From Croceicoccus marinus (GTDB lineage: Bacteria > Pseudomonadota > Alphaproteobacteria > Sphingomonadales > Sphingomonadaceae), in assembly GCF_001661675.2 (NCBI RefSeq), contig NZ_CP019602.1:248001-312000 (forward strand): a stretch of DNA of 64,000 bases, written 5' to 3'. Position numbers and translations under genes: made by a program. The notes under the pieces were generated by a model that was given only the letters and a program-made list of their open reading frames with translations, was not told where the DNA came from and made no database searches. Shown here piece by piece: positions 27,526 to 37,431 of this stretch. Positions within the stretch are counted from its first letter, which is position 1. Each line of letters begins with the position of its first letter.

Positions 27526-28704
27526 TCACTGACGTCCCTGCTCTTCGCCATGGGCGAACAGGGCCTGCATGAATGCGGAATCGAACTGCTCGTCTGGGAA
27601 GGCGTCATCATCGAAATCGTCACCGATCTGGTAGACCGCAAGCGTTACGCCATGATGGACGGCGAATTCGCGATAGGACCGTAGGATGTTCCTATCGGCA
27701 TGGGCGATCATGGTTTCGATCGAGCGGCGCAGGATCGAAAAAGCCGTTGGCTCGACGCCTTCGACCTGCGGCGCAAGGCGGCCATTATACAGAATGGTGA
27801 AGGAGCCGTTAGTCACATCCGCTCGCTCACGGAGCTCGGCCTGTCCCCACAGGATGCTGGGCGGTATCGCGAGGAAGCTTCCTGCGGTGTCGCCGTCAAC
27901 ATGCATTTCGCGGAAGGGCTGCCCGTCCGCCTCGACATCGATCATTACGGGCGGCATCAGCGCAGGGACGCTCGAGGAGGCTAGAAGGAGACTCTCGATA
28001 AGATGCTCGCGGTTGGGCATCGGCGAGACGGCGATAGAACCCAGATCCCAGATCGTGCCGCGCTGCGTGTCAAGGTTGGTCGTAGTTACCAGAAGGCGGC
28101 GACCCTTCCGGTGTTCCTCTACGATCCGCTCGACAAGTTCGGGCGAAACCTCGCGCTCGATCATTTCGAGCAAGGGACGGCTGGTTGCAAAAGCTGGTCC
28201 ACCGAGCAGCCCGGAGATCGCACGCTGACGGTAGATGTCGTCCGCGTCGATTGTCGTGTAGAGGCGGCGCAAAGCGTCGTCCTCGCTTGGACCTAGAAAA
28301 GCAAAAGGCGCGATAAGCGCGCCGGTGCTGACCCCGATGACGAGATCGAAGTCGGGCCGGTCGCCGCGTTTGCTCCAGCCCGTAAGGAAGCCTGCCGAGA
28401 AGGCTCCTTTGTCCGACCCGCTGGAGATGGCCAGCAGGTCGATCGGTTCGTCGTCACCCGAGGCTCGCCTCTCCGCCATCCAGCGATCATGCCATGGCCG
28501 GATAATCTCGATTGATGCCTCTGTATCGAACCGCGTGCCGGTGAAATCAACGAGTTGTCCACCCATCCGCGCCGCCGAGGAAACGTCTTCGCGCTCGGGC
28601 AGAGTTGCGCAGGCACCGAGCGCGGCAGAAAGGACGATCAAAAGCATCGCTCTCGGCGATGTCCGTCTTGGTATCCGCGAGGCGATACCAGGCCTGCGTC
28701 GCAT
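27526..28704 (-). CDS. Patatin-like phospholipase family lipoprotein
   Basis: About 392 residues. A lipoprotein signal ends in LGAC (Cys about 31). The patatin hydrolase domain shows SSGSDKGAFSAGFL (oxyanion loop, a variant of G-G-G-x-R/K-G), the nucleophile elbow GVSTG (G-x-S-x-G, serine near 123) and the catalytic Asp in HVDGDTAGS. It should be a periplasm-facing lipid acyl hydrolase. The start at 28704 lies just after the TetR stop with TAGGAG directly in front; an upstream ATG would overlap TetR. TetR-patatin order and the divergent efflux operon suggest common control. Confidence 0.88.
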   Translation of the reverse strand: MRRRPGIASRIPRRTSPRAMLLIVLSAALGACATLPEREDVSSAARMGGQLVDFTGTRFDTEASIEIIRPWHDRWMAERRASGDDEPIDLLAISSGSDKGAFSAGFLTGWSKRGDRPDFDLVIGVSTGALIAPFAFLGPSEDDALRRLYTTIDADDIYRQRAISGLLGGPAFATSRPLLEMIEREVSPELVERIVEEHRKGRRLLVTTTNLDTQRGTIWDLGSIAVSPMPNREHLIESLLLASSSVPALMPPVMIDVEADGQPFREMHVDGDTAGSFLAIPPSILWGQAELRERADVTNGSFTILYNGRLAPQVEGVEPTAFSILRRSIETMIAHADRNILRSYREFAVHHGVTLAVYQIGDDFDDDAFPDEQFDSAFMQALFAHGEEQGRQ

Positions 28705-28708
28705 GCTC

Positions 28709-29317
28709 CTATTTGCCATATCGCGCCATGAAGGTCTGATACGCGGCCGCAGCAATCCGGTGACATTCGTCGATCGACGCCTTCTCGCGCGAGCCGTACA
28801 AGCGCGGATCGAAAATCCCGACCTTGCAAAGTTCACCCAATTGCTGGGCGGCAAGTTCATGATCGTCGCACGCTAGCTCGCCCCGCCCGGCCCATAGCGC
28901 GATCATGCTCGCTACTTCGCGGTTGCCGCGTTGGGGGCCGTTATACATGAAGGTCGAAGTAGCGAGCGGAAAGCGGTCGAAGCCGCCGATGCAGATGCGG
29001 CACAGACGCAGCACGTCGTCGTCACGCCCGAACATGCGTGCGAGGCGCGTGGTGATGACCTTGAGACCTTCGGTCGCGGTCATGTCACGGAATTCCGGTG
29101 GTACGATCTCGCTGCGCACCCGGGTCAAGGAATGCTCGACCACCGCAACGTAAAGTGCGTTCTTGTCGCGAAAGTGATTGTAGAGCGTCGGCTTGGCGAC
29201 TTTCGCCTCGCGCGCCACTGCATCCATGCTGGTACCCTCGAACCCCTCGCGTACGAACACGCGCTGAGCCCCGGCGAGAATAGCCGCCCGCTTCTTCGTC
29301 TGCGTGATCTTGTTCAT
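28709..29317 (-). CDS. TetR/AcrR family transcriptional regulator
   Basis: About 202 residues. N-terminal helix-turn-helix: AAILAGAQRVFVREGFEGTSMDAVAREAKVAKPTLYNHFRDKNALYVAVV (about 10-60). The C-terminal ligand domain resembles the AefR/TetR_C group (MYNGPQRGNREVASMIALWAGRG). ATG at 29317 is chosen over 29389 because it begins right before the conserved region. It is divergent from an RND efflux operon and 5 bases from a co-directional patatin gene, so it likely represses both until an inducer binds. Confidence 0.92.
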   Translation of the reverse strand: MNKITQTKKRAAILAGAQRVFVREGFEGTSMDAVAREAKVAKPTLYNHFRDKNALYVAVVEHSLTRVRSEIVPPEFRDMTATEGLKVITTRLARMFGRDDDVLRLCRICIGGFDRFPLATSTFMYNGPQRGNREVASMIALWAGRGELACDDHELAAQQLGELCKVGIFDPRLYGSREKASIDECHRIAAAAYQTFMARYGK

Positions 29318-29559
29318 CTGCTCCACTTCGTTCCGATCTGAAAGTGGCCATAGGCGATTCGGTTTCAGAAAGCCAACCCGAAGGTTCATGATGAACTTTT
29401 GGGTAGCTTTTCTGCTTGGCGTTCGGAATCGATATACCTATTGATCTCTCGCTAAGTTATTCGACATATTTCGTATCTTCTCAGCGCCTTAACGCGACTT
29501 TCGCGCAGGAGCGGCTGCTGAAATCCTTCAGGAACAAGCGACTGACTTAGCAAATTCGT

Positions 29560-29575
29560 TCTAGATTGTACTAGA
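29560..29575. promoter_or_regulatory. Candidate TetR operator
   Basis: The inverted repeat TCTAG-N6-CTAGA (TCTAGATTGTACTAGA) sits 37 bases before the efflux operon start, in the 294-base region shared with the divergent TetR gene. Position and symmetry fit an autoregulatory operator; nothing else in the region is as symmetrical. Confidence 0.45.
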
Positions 29576-29611
29576 CGGTTCAGAGCGAATCGCCTAGCAG
29601 GCCAGCCCATT

Positions 29612-31069
29612 ATGATCAGACTCACAATGCGACCAGGCCACCATCGCCGATGGATAGCCGCCGTTTTTTCGGCGGGTCTGGCAGGCTGCGCCACGGTCGG
29701 TCCTGATTACGAGCGGCCTCCTATCGAGGCGACAGCGACCGACTGGATCGATCGGGAAAGCGTACCGGTCGCCGAAGCGGAATTCATCGCCTGGTGGCGC
29801 AATCTGGGCGATCCGGTGCTCACTCGGCTGGTCGAAGCTTCGCTGCAGGACAATCTGACGATCCGACAGGCACTCCTTCGGGTCGAGGAAGCGCGGGCGC
29901 GACGCGCGCAAATCAGGGCTTCCGCGCTTCCATCGGTCGGAGCCGATGCCTCCGTCACCGCGCTGCAGCAAAGCCTCAACGCCAATCCGGGTTTTGCACA
30001 GATCCCCGGCTTTCAGCGAGAACTTGAAATCTACGATGTCGGGGGGTCGCTCGCCTGGCAGATCGACCTATGGGGCCAAACGCGCCGCGCTCTGGAAGCG
30101 GGCGATGCGCGCATCGAAGGCGCGATTGCAGCCGCCAACGGTGCACGGCTCGCCGTGGCCATCGAGACGGCTTCGACCTATCTTGCCCTGATCGGATACC
30201 AATCCGAGCGCGGCGCGCTTCTCGCCAGCATCGCGGCGCAGCGCGAACTGCTGGCGCTCTCGAATATTCAGCTTCGCGAGGGCGAAATATCGCGTGCCGA
30301 CCTGCTGCTCGTTGAAAGCGAGCTCGCCCGCATCGAAGCCGAGCTTCCGCGCCTCGATGTCGAGATAAGGGCTGCTGCCCTGGCTCTCGGGCCGCTGATC
30401 GGCGGGTTGCCGGAACGAGAGATCGCGCTCGCGACCGAGGATCGGAACGAGGTCGCGCTGCTCGACGTGCCTGTCGGCCTGCGCGCCGATCTGCTCCGAA
30501 GGCGCCCCGATATCGCGCGCGCTGAACGCGAACTGGCGGCCGAGACCGCCGAGATTGGCGTCGCGAGGGCCGAGCTTTTCCCGCAGCTGCGCCTCAACGC
30601 GGCAGGGGGCTTCTCATCGATCGCGCTAGATACGCTCTTCGATGGCGACAGCACCAGCTATTCCATCGTGCCGTTTTTGTCGTGGCGCGTCTTCGAAGGC
30701 GGTCGAATCCGCGCGGAAATCGATCTCGCTCAGTTGGAAGCGCGCCGGGCTGCGCTTGCTTACGAGCAAAGCATTCTAACCGCGCTCGAGGAAACCGAGA
30801 CGGCCATCGCCCGCTACGACCTGGGACGTGAGGCACTTGCACTGAGCGAGCGCGCCGCGACCCTTTCGGCAGAAAATTACCGCCTCGCCCGCATCCAGTT
30901 CCAGTACGGCGCGATCGACCAGCTTCGCTTGCAAGAGGCTGAGCGGGGTCTGCGGAATGCGGAACGCGGCCGAGCGATTGCCTATCGCCAGGCGAGTCTT
31001 GCCATGGCGGGGCTGTACGCCGCACTCGGCGGCGGCTGGCAGGCCGCACCATCGGGAGACCCATCGTGA
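29612..31069 (+). CDS. RND efflux outer-membrane factor (NodT/OprM-type lipoprotein)
   Basis: 485 residues with lipoprotein signal (SAGLAGC, Cys about 28) followed by ATVGPDYERP, the standard start of NodT/OprM factors. Two OEP repeats of coiled coil follow: WRNLGDPVLTRLVEASLQDNLTIRQALLRVEEARARRAQIRAS, GLRADLLRRRPDIARAERELAAETAEIGVARAELFPQLRLN and the DQLRLQEAERGLRNAERG segment. It forms the trimeric channel-tunnel. First gene of a three-gene operon with four-base overlaps to the next two. Confidence 0.95.
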   Translation: MIRLTMRPGHHRRWIAAVFSAGLAGCATVGPDYERPPIEATATDWIDRESVPVAEAEFIAWWRNLGDPVLTRLVEASLQDNLTIRQALLRVEEARARRAQIRASALPSVGADASVTALQQSLNANPGFAQIPGFQRELEIYDVGGSLAWQIDLWGQTRRALEAGDARIEGAIAAANGARLAVAIETASTYLALIGYQSERGALLASIAAQRELLALSNIQLREGEISRADLLLVESELARIEAELPRLDVEIRAAALALGPLIGGLPEREIALATEDRNEVALLDVPVGLRADLLRRRPDIARAERELAAETAEIGVARAELFPQLRLNAAGGFSSIALDTLFDGDSTSYSIVPFLSWRVFEGGRIRAEIDLAQLEARRAALAYEQSILTALEETETAIARYDLGREALALSERAATLSAENYRLARIQFQYGAIDQLRLQEAERGLRNAERGRAIAYRQASLAMAGLYAALGGGWQAAPSGDPS

Positions 31070-32172
31070 AACATACCCTCGCCCTTTTTGGGTCAGCCTT
31101 CTTGCTGGCTGGCTGTTCCGAAACGGAAAAACCGCCCGAGCCCAGACCTGTCGCCTGGGTCGAAGTCGGCGCTTCGGAAACCACATCCGACGATCAAGTG
31201 ACCTTCCCGGCGCGCGTACGCGCCGAACAGCGCGCGTCACTCAGCTTCGAAGTCGGTGGGACCCTCACCTCCGTACGCGCCGAGATCGGCGATCGGGTCG
31301 GACGCGGCGCGGTGGTCGCGACACTCGATTCCGCGACCTATCGCTTCAATGCCGCGTCTGCCGACGCGCAGGTCGTCGAAACCCGCGCGCGGCTTGCGCG
31401 CGCCCGACAGGAAGCGGAGCGACAGCGCGCGCTCTTTGCCGAGGGTGCAACCTCCGAGACGCGGCTGGAGACCGCCGATGCCGAGGTAAACAGTCTCGAG
31501 GCCCTTCTAGATGCCGGGCAGGCGCAGGCTGGCTCGGCGCGCGAGACGCTTTCCGATACCCGATTGCGCGCCCCCTTTTCGGGTCGTGTGGCGCGCAGGA
31601 TCGTCGAGCCGGGCACCCAGGTCTCCCCCGGCCAGCCGGTGCTCGAGCTCGACGGTTTCGGAACCGAAGTGGTCTTCAGCGTCCCCGGAACGCTGCGCGA
31701 TCGGCTTGCCACCGGTCAATCGGTCGAGGTGCTCCGACCGGGACGCGACGTGCCAGCTCTTGCGGCGACCATCACCGAGATTTCCAGCCGCGGCAGCGGG
31801 CCGGGCGCCTTCGAAATCGTCGCACGGGTGATGGCCGGTGAAGGGACGATCGAGCCCGGCGAGGTGGCCGAGGTTCGCCTGTCTCGCGACGCCGGTAACG
31901 AAGAACCGCGGCCACAGTCCGCCACTTACGCGATACCGCTGACCGCCATCATGCCCACCGGTCCCGATCGCGGAGAGGTATGGGTCGTCGACACGCAAAC
32001 CGATAAAGTTTCCGCGCGCACCATCCGGTTCGAAGCGGCGAGCGAGAACCGCGTTACGGTAACGAGCGGGCTGAAGAGCGGCGACGTCGTCGTCAGCAAG
32101 GGAGCAGCCTTTCTGCAAACCGGTGAGCGCGTCAGTCTGATCGGCGCCGGCGCGCGGCGGTTCGCATCGTGA
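31066..32172 (+). CDS. RND efflux periplasmic adaptor (MFP)
   Basis: 368 residues, lipoprotein signal with LAGC (Cys17). Biotinyl-lipoyl halves GGTLTSVRAEIGDRVGRGAVVATLD (64-88) and LRAPFSGRVARRIVEPGTQVSPGQPVLELD flank a coiled coil; a beta-barrel and membrane-proximal domain follow (YAIPLTAIMP, TVTSGLKSGDVVVSKGAAFLQTGERV). It links the outer channel with the RND pump. ATGA overlap upstream and downstream. Confidence 0.95.
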   Translation: MKHTLALFGSAFLLAGCSETEKPPEPRPVAWVEVGASETTSDDQVTFPARVRAEQRASLSFEVGGTLTSVRAEIGDRVGRGAVVATLDSATYRFNAASADAQVVETRARLARARQEAERQRALFAEGATSETRLETADAEVNSLEALLDAGQAQAGSARETLSDTRLRAPFSGRVARRIVEPGTQVSPGQPVLELDGFGTEVVFSVPGTLRDRLATGQSVEVLRPGRDVPALAATITEISSRGSGPGAFEIVARVMAGEGTIEPGEVAEVRLSRDAGNEEPRPQSATYAIPLTAIMPTGPDRGEVWVVDTQTDKVSARTIRFEAASENRVTVTSGLKSGDVVVSKGAAFLQTGERVSLIGAGARRFAS

Positions 32173-35100
32173 GCAATCTTTCGGAACTCGGCTTCCGCTA
32201 CCGCGCGGCGGTTTTACTCATCGTCGTGCTCGCGATGATCTACGGCGTCGCGAGCTATTTCACGCTTCCCGCGCGCGAGGACCCCACGATCACTATCCGC
32301 GAAGCCGTGGTCGTTACCGCGCATCCGGGGATGGACGCGACACGGGTCGAGACCCTCATCACCACCCCGCTCGCCGAAGCTATCAAGACGATGCCCGAGG
32401 TCGACGAAGTGCGTGCCACTTCAATGGAGGGACAATCGATTATCCATGCCGAAGTCGCCTTCGCCACCGACGATCTTGATCAGGCGTGGGACGAACTGGA
32501 CGAAAAGGTCGAGGAGACTGTGGGCCAGTTCCCTGAAGGTACGATGGCGCCAATCATCAACGACGAGTTCGGCGATGTCGCGGTCATTACGCTGGCGTTG
32601 CAATCTGCCGATTTCCCGATGGACGAGCTGGGCGATCTTGCGGAGCATGTGCGCGACCAGCTCTACACCATTCCCGGCACCAAGCGCGTCGACATCCTGG
32701 GTCGACCGCAGGAGCGGGTCTATATCGAGATGAGCAATGCGGTGCTCGCCCAACTCGGCGTTCCGCTCGATGCGGTCGCTGCGGCGCTCGCACAGCAGAA
32801 CGTCGTGGCGCCCGGTGGCGCAATCGAGACCGAAAGCCGCCGATTGTCGATCGAACCGTCGGGCGCCTTCGAAACACTTGAAGACGTCAGAAACCTTTAT
32901 CTCGACCTCGGCCCGGCAGGGACCATCCGGCTCGGCGATTACGCGCAGGTCAGCAAACGATCTATCGATCCTCCGTTGCAGCGCGCCTATTTCAACGGTG
33001 ATCCTGCCATCGTCTTCGCCATCTCGATGGACGAGGCGCAAAGCGTGATCAACTACGCCGATCGCGCGCAGGAAACGATCGACGACGTGCGCCAGTCGCT
33101 GCCCGCGGGCATAACGCTTGAAACCATGACCTGGCAGGCCGAGCAGGTGAAGAACGCTGTCTACGGCGTTAGCTTCAACGTCCTCCAGACGTTCGCCATC
33201 GTGCTTGCGACCATGATCCTCTTCCTTGGCCTTCGCACGGGGCTCGTAATCGGCGCAGTGGTTCCTGCGGTCGTGCTGATCACACTCGCAATCATGGGCA
33301 TGTACGGCATCAAGCTAGAGCGTATGAGCCTTGCAACCATCGTTATCGCGCTCGGCCTGCTGGTCGATAACGGCATTGTGATCGCGGAGGATTTCGAACA
33401 GCGCCTCGCCGAAGGCATCGACCGGCGCAAGGCTATCGGTCAGACGGGCGGAGAACTCGCCGGGCCGCTCCTCGCGTCGACACTCACCATTATCCTTGTG
33501 TTCCTGCCGCTCATGCTCGCGCAGCAGGAATCGGGTGAATACACGCGCAACATTTCGCTCGTCATCCTGATCGCTCTGTCGAGCTCTTGGCTGATCGCGG
33601 TCACGGTGATCCCCACCCTGTGCTATTGGTTCGCCAGGCCACCCGAGGAGCAACAGAAGGGCAAGATCAGGGCCAAGGTTGACGAAACGTTCGACTGGGG
33701 ATCGGCGCGCTACGAGAAGCTTCTTCGCTGGGCGCTCGCGCATCGCAAGCTCTATCTTGGCGGCATGGCCGCGCTGTTTGCTATCGCAGCGGCATCGCTG
33801 CAGCTGGTTCCGCAACAATTCTTCCCCTCGTCCGACCGTGCGCAGATACTCGTCTATGCCGACATGCCCGTAGGAACCTCGAGCGTTGCGATGGACGAAA
33901 AGGTTCAGGCGATCTCCGAGTTCATTGACGATGACGAGCGCTATCCAGACTTCGACAGCGTGGCTTCCTATTCAGGGTTTGGGGGACCGCGCTTCGTGCT
34001 GTCGCTCGCACCATCGGACCCAGCCCCCAATAGGGGTTTCCTCGTCATCAACGCGAAGGACGCGGAGGTGCGCGATGCCGGTGTCGAGCAATTGCGGCAG
34101 GACATGGCCGTGGCCTTTCCCGACACTCGGATGCGGATCGCGGGGATGTTCCTCGGGCCGAGCGATCCCAACGTGATCCAGGTGCAGGTTCGCGGCCCGG
34201 ACCCCGATGTCCTGCTTGAAACGGGCGACAAGCTCGCGGGCATCCTGCGCGAGGTCGAAGGGACGATCGACATCTTCTCCGATTGGGAAGAACCGTCCAT
34301 GCAATACAGGGTCGAGGTCGACCAAGCGGCCGCGCGTGCGGCGGGCGTGACCTCGGCCGACGTCTCGCGTGCGCTCACGACCTATTTCTCGGGGCAATCC
34401 GTAGGCGTCTATCGCGACGGCGATGATCTCGCGCCGATCGTCATTCGTGCTCCCGAAATCGAGCGCACCGATCCGGCCCGACTGGAAGCGGTGACGCTTG
34501 TCGGGGCGGAAGGAGCGGTCGTACAGTTGGGTGAAGTAGCGATGGCTTCGCTTGTCCCGCAACGGGGACGCATCCAGAGCGAGAACCTGATCAAGACGCT
34601 CACGGTCGAAGCGCGTCCTACCTCGGTCACCCCGCAGGACATGGTTCCGATGGTGCAGGACAAGCTCGACGAGCTCGAGGCGATGCTGCCGCCGGGTCAT
34701 CATATAGAATGGGACGGCATTATCGCCGAGAGCTCGGAAGGCACCAGCGCGCTGCTCGCCAATCTGCCCCTGATGATGGGGCTGATCGTCATCATGCTGG
34801 TGATCCAGTTCGGTGCGTTCCGACAGGCCGGTGTCGTTCTCCTAGTCGTTCCTCTGGGCGTGATCGGTGCGGCAGCCGGGCTTCATATCATGCAGGCCGA
34901 TTTCGGCTTCATGGTGATCCTCGGCCTGTTCGCTCTGTTTGGCATTATCATCAACAATGCCATCGTTCTCGTCGACCGCTGCGAGATCGAGCGCAGTGAA
35001 GCGGAGAAACGTGCACACGATGAAGGCAAAACGCGCGACGATGCTGACGTTGAGCAAGTAGCCGAAGCGGTGGTCCAGGCCGGCATGCGCCGGTTCCGAC

Positions 35101-35297
35101 CAATCCTGATGACGACGATCACCACGATCCTCGGACTCCTACCGCTCATCATCGGACAGGACGTGCTTTTCTACGGCTTGGCCAGCGCTATCGCGTTTGG
35201 TTTGGTGTTTGCTCTGGCAATCACATTGGGCGCGGTGCCCGTTCTGTACGCGTGGTTCTTTGGCGCACAGTCCGCCAGCTCGAAATCAGGAAAGTGA
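32169..35297 (+). CDS. RND family multidrug efflux permease
   Basis: 1,042 residues, full length for AcrB/CzcA-type pumps, with twelve membrane segments in two halves. Visible signatures: ARED-P-I near the start, the proton-relay region GLLVDNGIVIAEDFEQRLAEG (TM4, Asp residues), the periplasmic porter domains and a second repeat with GVIGAAAG, GFMVILGLFALFGIIINNAIVLVDR. It exports substrates with proton entry; the substrate class is unknown. It closes the efflux operon that starts at 29,612. Confidence 0.96.
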   Translation: MSNLSELGFRYRAAVLLIVVLAMIYGVASYFTLPAREDPTITIREAVVVTAHPGMDATRVETLITTPLAEAIKTMPEVDEVRATSMEGQSIIHAEVAFATDDLDQAWDELDEKVEETVGQFPEGTMAPIINDEFGDVAVITLALQSADFPMDELGDLAEHVRDQLYTIPGTKRVDILGRPQERVYIEMSNAVLAQLGVPLDAVAAALAQQNVVAPGGAIETESRRLSIEPSGAFETLEDVRNLYLDLGPAGTIRLGDYAQVSKRSIDPPLQRAYFNGDPAIVFAISMDEAQSVINYADRAQETIDDVRQSLPAGITLETMTWQAEQVKNAVYGVSFNVLQTFAIVLATMILFLGLRTGLVIGAVVPAVVLITLAIMGMYGIKLERMSLATIVIALGLLVDNGIVIAEDFEQRLAEGIDRRKAIGQTGGELAGPLLASTLTIILVFLPLMLAQQESGEYTRNISLVILIALSSSWLIAVTVIPTLCYWFARPPEEQQKGKIRAKVDETFDWGSARYEKLLRWALAHRKLYLGGMAALFAIAAASLQLVPQQFFPSSDRAQILVYADMPVGTSSVAMDEKVQAISEFIDDDERYPDFDSVASYSGFGGPRFVLSLAPSDPAPNRGFLVINAKDAEVRDAGVEQLRQDMAVAFPDTRMRIAGMFLGPSDPNVIQVQVRGPDPDVLLETGDKLAGILREVEGTIDIFSDWEEPSMQYRVEVDQAAARAAGVTSADVSRALTTYFSGQSVGVYRDGDDLAPIVIRAPEIERTDPARLEAVTLVGAEGAVVQLGEVAMASLVPQRGRIQSENLIKTLTVEARPTSVTPQDMVPMVQDKLDELEAMLPPGHHIEWDGIIAESSEGTSALLANLPLMMGLIVIMLVIQFGAFRQAGVVLLVVPLGVIGAAAGLHIMQADFGFMVILGLFALFGIIINNAIVLVDRCEIERSEAEKRAHDEGKTRDDADVEQVAEAVVQAGMRRFRPILMTTITTILGLLPLIIGQDVLFYGLASAIAFGLVFALAITLGAVPVLYAWFFGAQSASSKSGK

Positions 35298-35328
35298 TGA
35301 TTGTACCGTCAACATCCGGGGCTCGTAA

Positions 35329-36000
35329 TTGGCATTCGACATTCGTCAACTAAGATATGCAATCGCTGCAGCGGATCACGGCAGCTTTTATCGCGCCGCC
35401 CGCGCCCTTGATGTTGAACAATCAACGCTCAGTCGCTCAGTTATGAAGCTCGAACGATCGGTCGGCGCTCAGCTATTCTTGAGGTCACACTCGGGTGTAG
35501 CTCCAACGACCGCCGGGTTGCGATTTCTGCGCAGCGCCCGACCTATGGTCGCCAATGCGGACCGGATGATCGCCAACACGCGCGCGGCGGGCAGTGGCCG
35601 TGCAGGAGGTTTCGTTGTCGGGTTCAACAACTCCGTCTCTGCTGGAAACCTTCGTGCTACGCTGGTCGCCGCGCAACGCGAGAACCCTGACCTTAAAATC
35701 AACGGCGTCGAATCGGACCGCAGTGCACTTTTCGCGGGTCTCGACAGCGGCGAGATCGATATAGCCATCTTGATGGGCGAGATCGCCCGCGATGATTGTC
35801 GGCACGCCTCGTTCTGGAGCGAGCACGTCGTCGCTGCGATGTCGAAGGGTCACGCACTCTATGAGCGTGACACTGTCAACTGGACTGATCTGCGTGGGCA
35901 GCGCTTTATGCTGCCGACCGCCGATCCCGGCCCGGACATCCGCGACATGCTGATCGGTATGTCCCCCGTCAGCACCTATGGCACAGATTTGAGGTTGTGA
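35329..36000 (+). pseudogene. LysR family regulator, 3' truncated at an insertion sequence
   Basis: 223 visible residues: the N-terminal winged helix (FDIRQLRYAIAAADHGSFYRAARALDVEQSTLSRSVMKLE) and most of the substrate domain (VVGFNNSVSAGNLR, then DIAILMGEIARDD). The frame ends at a TGA within five bases of the IS3-type element, after TDLR. The missing C-terminal part is not found after the element, so either the flank was deleted as well or a rearrangement took place. TTG is the likely start. It follows the efflux operon by 31 bases. Confidence 0.8.
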
Positions 36001-36044
36001 TTCAAGGAGGATTTGGGCTTCGTCGTAGTGACGAAGGAACGAAG

Positions 36045-36419
36045 ATGAAGCCCAAATCCTCAAGGTCCAAATTGCCTGCCGAGCAGGTGGTCAAGGACAT
36101 CCGCCGCAAGACCCGTCGGCATTTTTCATCGGAAGACAAGATCAGGATCGTGCTGGAAGGCCTGCGCGGCGATGACTCGATAGCTGAGTTGTGCCGCAAG
36201 GAAGGCATTGCCCAGAGCCTGTACTACACCTGGTCCAAGGAGTTCATGGAGGCCGGCAAACGCCGCCTGGCTGGCGACACCGCCCGTGCAGCGACTACGG
36301 ACGAAGTCAGGGATCTGCGCCGTGAGGCCCGCGATCTGAAGGAATGCGTGGCCGACCTCATCCTGGAGAACCGCTTGCTCAAAAAAAGCATGATCGCGGA
36401 TGGGGGAGACGACGCATGA
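36045..36419 (+). CDS. IS3-type transposase OrfA
   Basis: 124 residues: Lys-rich start, an HTH_Tnp_1-type helix-turn-helix (DKIRIVLEGLRGDDSIAELCRKEGIAQSLYYTWSKEFME, 30-70) and a leucine-zipper-like helix (EVRDLRREARDLKECVADLILENRLLKKSM). It binds the element ends. Its stop overlaps the ATG of OrfB (ATGA), so OrfB is reached by reinitiation or as an own gene, unlike the -1 frameshift of the neighbouring IS3. Confidence 0.88.
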   Translation: MKPKSSRSKLPAEQVVKDIRRKTRRHFSSEDKIRIVLEGLRGDDSIAELCRKEGIAQSLYYTWSKEFMEAGKRRLAGDTARAATTDEVRDLRREARDLKECVADLILENRLLKKSMIADGGDDA

Positions 36420-37396
36420 GATACCCCGCATCCGAGAAGCTGGAGATCATCAGGATCGTTGAGCAATCGCATCTCCCGGCCAAGCGCACGTTGGACCAGC
36501 TCGGCGTCGCACGGCGCACCTTCTACCGCTGGTATGACCGTTACCTTGAAGGCGGGCCGGAGGCGCTGGCAGACAGGTCATCGACGCCGATCCGCGTGTG
36601 GAACAGGATCGCACCCGAGGTTCAGGATCAGATCGTCGAGATGGCGCTGGAGCAGACTGACCTCAGCCCAAGGGAACTGGCGGTGCGCTTCACTGACGAG
36701 AAGCGCTACTTCGTGTCGGAAGCCACCGTCTACCGGCTGCTCAAGGCCCACGATCTGATCACCAGTCCGGCCTATACTGTGATCAAGGCGGCAGAGGCGT
36801 TCCACACCCAGACCACGCGCCCCAACGAGATGTGGCAGACCGACTTTACCTACTTCAAGATCATCGGGTGGGGCTGGGTCTACCTCTCGACCGTGCTCGA
36901 CGATTACTCGCGCTACATCATCGCCTGGAAGCTCTGCACCACCATGCGAGCCGAGGACGTCACCGACACGCTCGACATGGCTCTGGCAGCCTCAGGCTGC
37001 GACCATGCCAATGTGCTGCACAGACCACGTCTGCTGAGCGACAACGGTCCCAGCTACATCGCCGGGGAACTGGCCGAATACATCGAAGCGAACCGGATGA
37101 GCCATGTGCGCGGTGCACCCTTCCATCCGCAGACCCAGGGCAAGATCGAGAGATGGCATCAAACGCTAAAGAACCGCGTGCTGCTCGAAAACTACTTCCT
37201 GCCTGGCGACCTCGAACAGCAGATCGAGGCGTTCGTCGAGCATTACAACCACCAGCGCTATCACGAAAGCCTCGACAACGTGACGCCTGCCGATGCCTAC
37301 TTCGGCAGGGCTGCCGCCATCATCAAACGACGAGAAAGGATCAAGCGAAAGACACTCGAACATCGGCGCTTGCAACACCGCAAGCTCGCCGCCTAA
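36416..37396 (+). CDS. IS3-type transposase OrfB (rve integrase core)
   Basis: 326 residues: N-terminal helix-turn-helix (LPAKRTLDQLGVARRTFYRWYDRYLEGG) and a full DDE retroviral-type integrase core: QTDFTYFKIIGWGWVYLSTVLDDYSRYIIAW (first Asp, then further Asp), LLSDNGPSYI (second Asp) and GKIERWHQTLKNR (Glu in the expected place). The core appears intact, so the element may be active. Confidence 0.9.
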   Translation: MRYPASEKLEIIRIVEQSHLPAKRTLDQLGVARRTFYRWYDRYLEGGPEALADRSSTPIRVWNRIAPEVQDQIVEMALEQTDLSPRELAVRFTDEKRYFVSEATVYRLLKAHDLITSPAYTVIKAAEAFHTQTTRPNEMWQTDFTYFKIIGWGWVYLSTVLDDYSRYIIAWKLCTTMRAEDVTDTLDMALAASGCDHANVLHRPRLLSDNGPSYIAGELAEYIEANRMSHVRGAPFHPQTQGKIERWHQTLKNRVLLENYFLPGDLEQQIEAFVEHYNHQRYHESLDNVTPADAYFGRAAAIIKRRERIKRKTLEHRRLQHRKLAA

Positions 37397-37431
37397 ACAT
37401 CAAACCCAGACGAGGCCCGCACTCCGCAATC

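Larger units (their letters stand above)
36001..37430 (+). mobile_element. IS3-type insertion sequence (limits approximate)
   Basis: Two transposase genes that overlap by four bases (36,045-36,419 and 36,416-37,396). Terminal inverted repeats could not be defined with confidence: the left end must be near 36,000 where LysR breaks, the right end between 37,397 and 37,440. The start also contains the self-complementary AGGATTTGGGCTTCG / GAAGCCCAAATCCT hairpin around the orfA start. Confidence 0.65.
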
